This document shows positions 24,248 through 32,025 of a stretch of 64,000 nucleotides of DNA, piece after piece. The first letter of the stretch is position 1. Each line of letters begins with the position of its first letter. The translations under genes and the position numbers were made by a program. The notes under the pieces were generated by a model. It saw only the letters and a program-made list of their open reading frames with translations, did not search any database and was not told where the DNA came from. Location of the stretch: assembly GCA_964353015.1 (NCBI GenBank), contig CAYGUA010000008.1, positions 108,408 through 172,407 on the forward strand, in the 5' to 3' direction. The stretch comes from JAMZMI01 sp964353015 (lineage in GTDB: Bacteria > Bacteroidota > Bacteroidia > Cytophagales > Cyclobacteriaceae).

Positions 24248-26986
24248 TTGAAATTCAGCCTCATATTTTTGACATCCTATTTAGTGTGTCTATTTTCATC
24301 AACTGCGCAATCTCCAACGATCAATATCACTGGCAAAGTGATCGATCAATCAGATGGCGCAGGTTTACCTGGCGCTACTGTATTGATGGTGAATATTAAA
24401 GATTCGTTGAAATCAAAATATGGAGTTACGGATGGTAATGGTTATTTCCAAATCAAAAATCTTGAGCAGGCCTTTTATAGAATCAACATAGCCAGTTTGG
24501 GTTACAAACCTTCATCAAGAATAATCAGAATAACAGAACTCATTGGCAATTTGGGGAACCTGTCTCTTGAGCGAGATATCTCGGTATTGAATGAAGTTGA
24601 GATAAAAGGTGAGGTGGTAGCGATGGAAATGAAAGGTGACACGCTCCAATACAATGCACAAGCTTTCAAAACCAATCCTGATGCCAGTGCCAAAGATCTG
24701 GTCACCAAAATGCCCGGAATTGAGGTAAATAATACAGGCGTAACTTCCAATGGAGAGTCCATTGAACAAGTTTTACTTGACGGGAAAAGATTTTTCGGTC
24801 AGGATCCTCTATTATCTCTAAACAATATACCTGCTGAGATTGTCAACCAAATTCAGATCTACGATGAACTGAGCGATCAATCAAAATTTACAGGTTTTGA
24901 TGATGGGAAAACTACTAAAACCATGAACGTAGTGACCAAAGAAAACAGGAGAAATGGCCAATTCGGTAATATTTATGGTGGTGCTGGCACAAATGATTTA
25001 TACAAGGCAGGATTCAATTTAAACTCATTCAATAAAGACCAAAGATTCACGCTGCTAGGATTAAGTAACAATATCAATCAACAAAACTTCAGCAATCAGG
25101 ATTTGGCTGGAATTAGTGGCGCAGGTGGTAATCGCGGTGGTCAGCGATCAGGATCAAATGATAATTTGATGACGGGCACTCAGGATGGTATTACCAAAAC
25201 AAATTCTCTAGGGTTAAACTATTCTGATAACTGGGGTGAAAAAACTAAAGTGGAAGGAAGTTATTTCTACAATCAAACAATCAACACCAACAACCAATCT
25301 ACATTCAGGGAAACATTCCTTCAAAACGGAAATCAAATCTATAACGAAGAAAATCTAGCTGAATCTGATAACTTCAATCATAGACTGAATTTAAGAATTG
25401 ATCATAAGATAAATGAAAACAATAATCTGCTGATACGGTCAACTTTAGGTTATCAAAACAATGAGAGTCTAGAAAATATTATTGGAATCGCAACAAATGC
25501 AAATAGTGAAATAATTAATCAAACCAATAACAATTATTCAAGTCTAAACAGAGCCTGGAACATCAATAACAATCTGATGTTCCAGCACAAATTCGGTAAG
25601 GCAGGAAGAACCGTATCAGTTAATTTTGGTCAACGAGCAAGCCCTGTAACACGAGAAAACATCTTTCAGGCGATACTTGCAGATTCTTTAATCGATTATC
25701 GAACAGACGAAATCAGAAACACCTTAAGCAGCAATGTCACTTACACTGAGCCTGTTGGAAATACTGCACAGTTATCTTTTGGATATGACATCAACACCAA
25801 CCAACGAAAATCAGAAAAAGACACGTATCTGAAAAATAGCATTTCAGGAGATAATCTATTGCTCACCGATCTATCAAGTCATTTTACTAGCGGATACATC
25901 ACACAATCACCTTCGGTAACATTTTCGAACAGGCAGTTTGGCACCTTTATTACTGCCACCATTTCCTATCAAAATGCTCGCCTGACAAGTAATCAGGCAT
26001 TTCCGGAAGTCACTAAATTCAATACCCAGTTTAACAACCTATTGACATCCGTGATGACCCGATATGAAATCAATGATAAAACCAATGCCTTCATAAGGTA
26101 CAGATCCAGCACGACCGAACCTTCCGTTTCACAACTTCAAACTGTAGTCAATAATAGCAATCCGCTTTTCATCTCAACTGGTAATCCGAACCTCAACCAG
26201 AGCTACAGTCACGATCTTATGTTTAGGTTGAGCAGAAACAATATTGATAAGAATATCAGTTTTTCAAATTTCACGAATATCAAAAACACTCGAGATTATA
26301 TTACGAACGCTACGCTGGTGTTACGCAAAGACTCAATCATTTCCCAGGACATCATTGCAAGATCAGGCACTCAAATTAGCCAACCCGTAAACCTAAACGG
26401 ATACTGGAGCGTCAGAAATAACTCTACTCTTGGGATCCTCATCGCTCCCATTAAAACAAACCTGAACACGACTTTGGGTTTTGGATACAATAGAATTCCA
26501 GGATTGATAAATGACGTTAAAAACATTTCTGATACTTATTCAGCTAGTCTCAGGTTAGGATTATCAAGTAATATCAGCGAAAATATAGATTACAATATTT
26601 ATTACAACTTCAGCGGCAACCAGGTAACCAACACCATTCAGAGTAGATCAAATAGTCGTTATATAACCCAAACTTTAGGTGGAAAAATCAATATCATCGT
26701 TGCTAAAGATTATGTCTTTAGATCTGATATCTATTCATTGAATTACAATGGCATCAATCAAAACTCTGATATTCACTACACATTGTGGAGTATGAGTTTC
26801 GCCAGAAAATTCCTGAAAAATAATATGGGAGAGCTTGAGTTATCCGTTTTTGATTTGTTGGGAGAAAATCAAAGTATCAATCAAAATGTGACAGCAGCTT
26901 ATTTAGAAGAAATTCAAACTCAGGTGCTACAACGATATTTCATGCTCACATTTACTTACAAACTGAGAAAATTCAAATCAGCATAA
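24248..26986 (+). CDS. TonB-receptor-like outer-membrane beta-barrel protein
   Basis: 912 residues from TTG 24248, giving the signal peptide LKFSLIFLTSYLVCLFSSTA-Q; no ATG offers a signal peptide. A carboxypeptidase-regulatory domain (about 25-105, GKVIDQSDGAGLPGATVL), a plug-like domain (about 110-225, VLLDGKRFFGQDPLLSLNNIPAEIVNQIQIYD) and a large Asn-rich barrel (about 230-912, PF14905 type) follow. Members lack SusD partners and their cargo is mostly unknown; some act in metal or peptide handling. It forms a two-gene unit with the Spy-like gene and ends convergent to the SDR gene. Confidence 0.88.
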   Translation: MKFSLIFLTSYLVCLFSSTAQSPTINITGKVIDQSDGAGLPGATVLMVNIKDSLKSKYGVTDGNGYFQIKNLEQAFYRINIASLGYKPSSRIIRITELIGNLGNLSLERDISVLNEVEIKGEVVAMEMKGDTLQYNAQAFKTNPDASAKDLVTKMPGIEVNNTGVTSNGESIEQVLLDGKRFFGQDPLLSLNNIPAEIVNQIQIYDELSDQSKFTGFDDGKTTKTMNVVTKENRRNGQFGNIYGGAGTNDLYKAGFNLNSFNKDQRFTLLGLSNNINQQNFSNQDLAGISGAGGNRGGQRSGSNDNLMTGTQDGITKTNSLGLNYSDNWGEKTKVEGSYFYNQTINTNNQSTFRETFLQNGNQIYNEENLAESDNFNHRLNLRIDHKINENNNLLIRSTLGYQNNESLENIIGIATNANSEIINQTNNNYSSLNRAWNINNNLMFQHKFGKAGRTVSVNFGQRASPVTRENIFQAILADSLIDYRTDEIRNTLSSNVTYTEPVGNTAQLSFGYDINTNQRKSEKDTYLKNSISGDNLLLTDLSSHFTSGYITQSPSVTFSNRQFGTFITATISYQNARLTSNQAFPEVTKFNTQFNNLLTSVMTRYEINDKTNAFIRYRSSTTEPSVSQLQTVVNNSNPLFISTGNPNLNQSYSHDLMFRLSRNNIDKNISFSNFTNIKNTRDYITNATLVLRKDSIISQDIIARSGTQISQPVNLNGYWSVRNNSTLGILIAPIKTNLNTTLGFGYNRIPGLINDVKNISDTYSASLRLGLSSNISENIDYNIYYNFSGNQVTNTIQSRSNSRYITQTLGGKINIIVAKDYVFRSDIYSLNYNGINQNSDIHYTLWSMSFARKFLKNNMGELELSVFDLLGENQSINQNVTAAYLEEIQTQVLQRYFMLTFTYKLRKFKSA

Positions 26987-27015
26987 AACAGGGAAATCCT
27001 ATTCGCAAGAATCAA

Positions 27016-27726
27016 TCAGATTGGCTTCAATGTTGAAAGTCCTCCATCCATGTGTAGAATTTGTCCGGTCATCCATTTTGAGTGATCAGAGAGTAGGAAT
27101 TTGACCATGGCTGCTACATCTTGAGGATCGCCGATTGCTTTGATCGGGTGGCGATCTTCTGAGAGTTTTCTGCGCTCTTCATTGCCTAGAAGACCATTAG
27201 CTAAAGGCGTTTCTGTGATGCTTGGGGCAATGGCATTGACCCGAATATTACTTTTTGTAAATTCTGCCGCCAGAGATTTAGTTAAACCTTCTACCGCTCC
27301 TTTTGAGGCAGCAACTGAAGCATGATAATTCATCCCTTGCGCTACGGCAACTGTACTAAAAAAAATGATTGATGAGGATTCTGAAGCTTTTAAGTTTTTC
27401 AACAAGACCTTCACGACTTTCACGGCTCCTAACACATTTACATCAAAGTCTCTTTGAAAATCAGCAGGTTTTAAACTCACAAAAGGCTTCAGATTGATCG
27501 TGCCAGGACAGTAAACCAAACCATCGATCATATCTGGCAATCCTGCGATTTGATCGAATTCTTCTGTTACATCCAGACCAATATTTGTTACCCCCTCAAC
27601 TTCTGAATTTCTTCTTGCAAGATTAAAGAGGTTTGCTCCCGTACCTGCTAGTTGTTTTAGAAGCGCCTCACCTATTCCACTACTGCCACCAACGACAACA
27701 ATATTTTTATCCTGAAATTCTGACAT
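27016..27726 (-). CDS. SDR-family oxidoreductase lacking the usual catalytic tyrosine
   Basis: 236 residues, Rossmann fold. The cofactor motif is GGSSGIG at residues 14-20. The late loop (NIRVNAIAPSITETPLA) and the C-terminal GQILHMDGG are standard. In the active site YxxxK is replaced by SVAASK, with Val where Tyr should be, although the Lys remains and a Tyr-His pair sits just upstream (MNYHAS). Related SDRs with HHASVAAAK occur widely, so this is a natural variant rather than decay. It overlaps folE by one base (TAATG) and follows the PTPS gene, so a role in pterin reduction (sepiapterin-reductase or FolM-like) is inferred. Dehydrogenase activity is uncertain. Confidence 0.85.
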   Translation of the reverse strand: MSEFQDKNIVVVGGSSGIGEALLKQLAGTGANLFNLARRNSEVEGVTNIGLDVTEEFDQIAGLPDMIDGLVYCPGTINLKPFVSLKPADFQRDFDVNVLGAVKVVKVLLKNLKASESSSIIFFSTVAVAQGMNYHASVAASKGAVEGLTKSLAAEFTKSNIRVNAIAPSITETPLANGLLGNEERRKLSEDRHPIKAIGDPQDVAAMVKFLLSDHSKWMTGQILHMDGGLSTLKPI

Positions 27727-28385
27727 TACCTCAAATCGATTTTTGAATTGATATAATTCAAAAATTCACTCTTCACATTTTGCTCTCTGAATTTTCCTTC
27801 GAAAAAAGCAGTACCAGTCATGCTATTGGTATCACTTACTCCTCTTGAAGAAACGCACATATGAGTGGCATCCAGCACTACAGCCACATCATCTGTTTGT
27901 AGCACATCTTTGAGTTCATTGGCTATCTGAACCGTCAATCTCTCCTGAACCTGTGGTCTTTTGGCATAGTACTGCACGATTCTATTTATTTTAGAAAGTC
28001 CCACAACTTTTCCACTGGAAAAATAGGCCACATGAGCTTTCCCATAGATCGGAACAAAATGATGCTCACAATGAGAGTAGAAAGTAATATCCTTTTCCAC
28101 CAACATTTGATCATACTTGTATTTGTTTTCGAAGAGTTTGGCTTTAGGTTTATTTTTTGGATTTAAACCACTGAAAACTTCTTCGACATACATTTTAGCC
28201 ACACGCATTGGAGTGCCACGCAAACTATCATCAGCCAGATCCAATCCCAAAATCGTCATGATCTCCTTGAAATGTTTCGCAATCAATTCTTTCTTCAACT
28301 CATCGTCCATGAGGAATGCATCGGCACGCATCGGCGTTTGATCAGAGGACCCTAAATGATCCATTTCAAATTCATCTTCATTCAT
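27726..28385 (-). CDS. folE: GTP cyclohydrolase I
   Basis: Converts GTP to 7,8-dihydroneopterin triphosphate, the first step of folate and tetrahydrobiopterin synthesis. The zinc ligands and active site are in YSHCEHHFVPIYGKAHVAY and DATHMCVSSRGV; the RPQVQERLTVQIA block is typical. The start is uncertain. ATG 28385 lies one base after the PTPS stop and gives MNEDEFEMDHLGSS, whereas ATG 28424 would add 13 residues and overlap PTPS by 38 bases. I chose the tight junction. It forms one operon with PTPS upstream and SDR downstream. Confidence 0.95.
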   Translation of the reverse strand: MNEDEFEMDHLGSSDQTPMRADAFLMDDELKKELIAKHFKEIMTILGLDLADDSLRGTPMRVAKMYVEEVFSGLNPKNKPKAKLFENKYKYDQMLVEKDITFYSHCEHHFVPIYGKAHVAYFSSGKVVGLSKINRIVQYYAKRPQVQERLTVQIANELKDVLQTDDVAVVLDATHMCVSSRGVSDTNSMTGTAFFEGKFREQNVKSEFLNYINSKIDLR

Positions 28386-28386
28386 A

Positions 28387-28794
28387 TCAGCCTGGGTATT
28401 CAACAAAATTTCTTTCTGTTTCATATAATGTGATTTTAAGATCAAAACGCTCCTCGATTTTATCTCTGAGTTTTTGATAAATTACTACAGCTATGTTTTC
28501 AGCTGATGGGTTCAATTCCTTAAATTCCTCTGTATCGAGATTTAGATTTTTGTGGTCAAATTTTCTAATCACTTCCTGGTTTATTAAGTCACTGAGCACT
28601 TTCATGTCATAAACATATCCTGTGTCAGGATCGATTTCACCAGTCAGTTTCACAACTACTTCATAGTTGTGCCCGTGCCAGTTAGGATTGTTGCATTTCC
28701 CAAAAATCTCCGCGTTTTTAGAATCATCCCAATTAGGATTATGAAGCCTATGAGCCGCATTGAAATGCTCCTTTCTAAAAACTGATACTTTCAT
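28387..28794 (-). CDS. 6-pyruvoyl-tetrahydropterin synthase / QueD family
   Basis: 135 residues. Zinc ligands H15 (NAAHRLH), H40 and H42 (HGHNYEV), catalytic C34 (GKCNNPNWHGH), the DH pair in FDHKNLN and the Glu in YETERNFVEY are all visible. The CNNPNxHGHNY motif is closer to eukaryotic-type PTPS than to typical QueD, and the gene is followed by folE and an SDR rather than by queC or queE. I therefore favour pterin (tetrahydrobiopterin-type) synthesis over queuosine, with moderate certainty. First gene of the cluster. Confidence 0.9.
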   Translation of the reverse strand: MKVSVFRKEHFNAAHRLHNPNWDDSKNAEIFGKCNNPNWHGHNYEVVVKLTGEIDPDTGYVYDMKVLSDLINQEVIRKFDHKNLNLDTEEFKELNPSAENIAVVIYQKLRDKIEERFDLKITLYETERNFVEYPG

Positions 28795-28973
28795 TGAAAT
28801 TAATTTAGCGTAAGCTTAATATCTTTTGCGGTAAATACTCTGAAGAAACCCCACACAATTCCTTTTTGTTCAACCGATTCGATAAAATCTTTAATTCTTT
28901 AGTCAGGTTATTTATTCGCACTTCTTTTGAATTTAATTGCGAGCACGGTTGTTTTGTAGCCTAAACCTGAAAG

Positions 28974-29630
28974 ATGGAGATTGCAGAGATTAAAATACAA
29001 ATAGAAAAATATAAGAGCGAGGGAAAAAAGATGTTCACCACATCGTCCTTTCAGACACATAGTTTGGTCATGCTTCACATTTTGAGTACAATAGATAAGG
29101 ATATTCCAGTATATTTTCTGAATACAGGTTATCATTTTCCTGAGTCTGTCGCTTTCAAAGACGAGGTTGCTGCTGCATTCGGGATCAATGTATTGGAAGT
29201 AAAATCTTCTATGCCAAGATATATGCAGCGCGATTCAGAAGGAAGATTGCTATTTACCTCAGATCCTGATCATTGCTGCTACATCAACAAAACCGCACCA
29301 ACGGAACATCTTCTCAGAAATCATGATATTTGGATCAATGGTGTTCGGGGAGATCAGAGTGCAGTGCGTAAAGCCATGACAACCGAACAACCCGCTCCTT
29401 TCGATTCTATCAGATTTCATCCCATGCTCGACTGGAACATGAAGCAGATATTTGCTTACATTCGCGAACACAATCTACCACGTCATCCGCTCGATGCAAA
29501 AGGATACATGAGCATAGGTTGTGAGCCCTGCACCAGAAAACTGGATCCTGATATGCAGGAAAGGGAGGCAAGATGGTACGGGATGAATAAAGTAGAATGT
29601 GGATTGCACACTGATCTGGTAAAAAAATGA
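28974..29630 (+). CDS. cysH: Assimilatory phosphoadenylyl/adenylyl-sulfate reductase
   Basis: 218 residues. It reduces APS (or PAPS) to sulfite in the cytoplasm using thioredoxin. The paired cysteines C101-C102 (DHCCYINK) and C183-x2-C186 (GCEPC) are the four [4Fe-4S] ligands that mark the APS-type enzymes, and C209 (ECGLH) is the catalytic cysteine. The phosphate-binding start TTSSFQTHS is typical. No sulfate adenylyltransferase or sulfite reductase gene is nearby. Its stop overlaps the next start by four bases (ATGA). Confidence 0.94.
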   Translation: MEIAEIKIQIEKYKSEGKKMFTTSSFQTHSLVMLHILSTIDKDIPVYFLNTGYHFPESVAFKDEVAAAFGINVLEVKSSMPRYMQRDSEGRLLFTSDPDHCCYINKTAPTEHLLRNHDIWINGVRGDQSAVRKAMTTEQPAPFDSIRFHPMLDWNMKQIFAYIREHNLPRHPLDAKGYMSIGCEPCTRKLDPDMQEREARWYGMNKVECGLHTDLVKK

Positions 29631-30547
29631 ATGTACTTGTAACTGGAGGTGCCGGATATATTGGCACTGAACTCATAGGAAAACTCACTCAAAATCCTGA
29701 AGTGAAAAAAGTTGTGGTTTACGACAATCTAAGTCGTGGCAATCACGCACTTTTCACAGGACCAAAATATGAAGGATATGAGAAAATATCATTCATTGAG
29801 GCTGAGCTTTTGGATTCGAGAAAATTAAAAAAGGCGCTTGTCGGAATAGATGTCGTTTATCATTTGGCCGCAAAAGTTACAACACCTTATTCCAATGTAG
29901 ATGCCCATTATTTTGAACAAGTCAACCATTGGGGCACAGCAGAGCTCGTTTACGCTGTTGAAGAAAGTGATGTAAAACAACTCATATACATCAGTAGTAT
30001 TGGCGTATATGGTTCATCCACATCAGAAATTGACGAAGAAACAGAAGTAAATCCTCGTACTTTCTATGCCATTTCCAAATATCGTGGCGAAGAGCATGTA
30101 AGGAGACTTGAAAGTAAAATCAAAACCCACATCATCAGATGTGGTAATGTTTATGGCTACAGCCGAAGCATGCGATTTGACTCAGTTATCAATAAGTGGA
30201 TTTTTGAAAGCAATTTCAATAACCAGATTTCTATACATGGCAATGGAAAGCAAAGCCGTGCATTCTTGCAAATAGATCTGCTTACGGATGTTTTCGGACA
30301 GCTGATAACAAAAGATGTACCATCGGGAATTTACAATCTGGTAGAGCGAAATATGACCATGATGGATATCGTAGATATATTGAAAGCGATAAATCCCCCT
30401 TTGGAATTCATCTTTATCAATCAACATTTGAATCTCAAATCAATTACTGTGAGTACAGATTTGAAATTGAAGAAATATCTGAACATCAGACCTATCTCTA
30501 CCTTCGATGAAGAAATGAAAGCATTCGGAGCTCAATTTTCATTTTAA
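29627..30547 (+). CDS. NAD-dependent epimerase/dehydratase (extended SDR)
   Basis: 306 residues. NAD-binding GGAGYIG at residues 7-13, conserved YHLAAKVTTPYSN, catalytic Ser in ISSIGVYG, YxxxK as YAISK, and the sugar-nucleotide region HIIRCGNVYGYSRSM. This fits the NDP-sugar epimerase/dehydratase/reductase group; the substrate cannot be read. Translation is coupled to cysH through an ATGA overlap, an unusual partner that is not explained by sugar metabolism. A bidirectional terminator follows. Confidence 0.88.
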   Translation: MNVLVTGGAGYIGTELIGKLTQNPEVKKVVVYDNLSRGNHALFTGPKYEGYEKISFIEAELLDSRKLKKALVGIDVVYHLAAKVTTPYSNVDAHYFEQVNHWGTAELVYAVEESDVKQLIYISSIGVYGSSTSEIDEETEVNPRTFYAISKYRGEEHVRRLESKIKTHIIRCGNVYGYSRSMRFDSVINKWIFESNFNNQISIHGNGKQSRAFLQIDLLTDVFGQLITKDVPSGIYNLVERNMTMMDIVDILKAINPPLEFIFINQHLNLKSITVSTDLKLKKYLNIRPISTFDEEMKAFGAQFSF

Positions 30548-30573
30548 AATATTCAAGACCCATTAGTTCAAAC

Positions 30574-30608
30574 AAAAAAGGCCTCAGGATAACCTGAAGC
30601 CTTTTTTT
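30574..30608. terminator. Bidirectional intrinsic terminator
   Basis: GGCcTCAGG-ATAA-CCTGAaGCC (one mismatch) flanked by an A-run on the left and a T-run on the right. It serves the convergent epimerase (plus) and MFS (minus) genes. Confidence 0.85.
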
Positions 30609-30625
30609 ATGCTTTATCTAAAAGC

Positions 30626-31762
30626 TTAAAACATTCCTAATTTGACCAACACAGCTTCCATTATTCCATTAGGCAGCTCAAATCCCGCAAAAAACACTCC
30701 TACTCCAAATACTTTGTTTTGATCTCTAACTACTGTCAAGGCCAAAGGCAAAAAACTCACCGACATCAGGGCATAAAAAGCAGCAAATAAGACCATTAAT
30801 ACGATTAATAAGGCAGAATCATTCACAAAGTAAATACCGAAAGAAATTGCTGTAACACACAAAATTGAAATCAAAATTGACAAATACACTGATCGGCTTT
30901 CCACAATCTTACTGATCGGGTAACCAAGCAAAGCAACAAGTACCAGGATGCCAGAAACCAAAGCAGAACCAGAATATCCAAAAACAGAAAACCCTTTAGC
31001 TTCAAACCAAGTCGGGAACATATTGAATAATATAGTTGTCGCCAAACCATATGCGATACCCAATACAAAAGCATAGGTATAATCAGATTTTCCTACTTCT
31101 GTTTTTGGCGGGACATCAAGCATGTATTTCGTATTATTTTTCATCAATAAGCCACTAAAAAACACAGCAACTCCACCAACAACAAAGGTCAAAGGCGCAC
31201 CTATGACGTTAATAATAGTCACAATGACTGGCTCAATGGCATAAAGCAAGCCATAAACAATAGTCAGCATGGCCATGGCGGTTGGTAGTTTTTTCACCGG
31301 AACAAAAACCTCAATGGTAGAGATTGCGGGACTTGTAAAAAGGGCCATAGAAAACAACCAAAGCACAATTAATCCAGGTAGAATCCATCTAAAAATTGGG
31401 CCTGGATCGGTGAATAAAGTAAAAGCGGTAGCCATAAAAATCATAGCTGCAAAACTTACTCCTGCAGATATTATCGGCAGCCGCTGGCCAGCTTTTACAC
31501 GAAACTTATCGCCTAACCTTCCAGCAATCATTGGCGTAATGACAAGGATAATTCCTTGGGTGATAAAGAGAAATAATGTCAAATCCTTGAAACTATATTT
31601 TTCCAGAAGAATTGGTTGATAGTTGTAATATGCAATCCAACCGATGATAACTGATGCATATAACAAGGTGAGAGAAAGTAATTGTTTCCAAAGCACATTT
31701 TTTTTCTCAACATACTTCAGTTTAGAATTTGAAATGTGTCCGACTGTCGGTGTAATATTCAT
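30626..31762 (-). CDS. MFS transporter
   Basis: 378 residues with about 12 hydrophobic segments and the loop signature PMIAGRLGDKFRVKAGQR between helices 2 and 3, as in the major facilitator superfamily. Length is near the short end of the family. The fold is clear, but no substrate-defining motif was recognised and the neighbours (valS, epimerase) do not help. A single-gene unit. Confidence 0.85.
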   Translation of the reverse strand: MNITPTVGHISNSKLKYVEKKNVLWKQLLSLTLLYASVIIGWIAYYNYQPILLEKYSFKDLTLFLFITQGIILVITPMIAGRLGDKFRVKAGQRLPIISAGVSFAAMIFMATAFTLFTDPGPIFRWILPGLIVLWLFSMALFTSPAISTIEVFVPVKKLPTAMAMLTIVYGLLYAIEPVIVTIINVIGAPLTFVVGGVAVFFSGLLMKNNTKYMLDVPPKTEVGKSDYTYAFVLGIAYGLATTILFNMFPTWFEAKGFSVFGYSGSALVSGILVLVALLGYPISKIVESRSVYLSILISILCVTAISFGIYFVNDSALLIVLMVLFAAFYALMSVSFLPLALTVVRDQNKVFGVGVFFAGFELPNGIMEAVLVKLGMF

Positions 31763-31980
31763 AGGTTCAATGTTAAATTTTTAGGGCTGTTTAGGTTGAA
31801 TGTACGAACATAGAATCTACTTTGGATTTTAATTATTTATATTTTTTATCATTACAATTAACTATTCGTCCAATCAAACTCTTCTCATAAGCAACAACTT
31901 ATCCTCCAATATCGCATAATTTTTAGAAATGTTTTTTGAGTTTATTGAAATAGTAAAAACCCAATTCATCCAAAAAATCA

Positions 31981-31988
31981 TAGATTTG
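31981..31988 (+). promoter_or_regulatory. Candidate -7 box of valS
   Basis: TAGATTTG matches TAnnTTTG exactly and would give a leader of about 30 bases before the valS ATG. Confidence 0.45.
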
Positions 31989-32025
31989 CGCTTCATTTTT
32001 TTACCCAATTTACTACAGAGCATAA

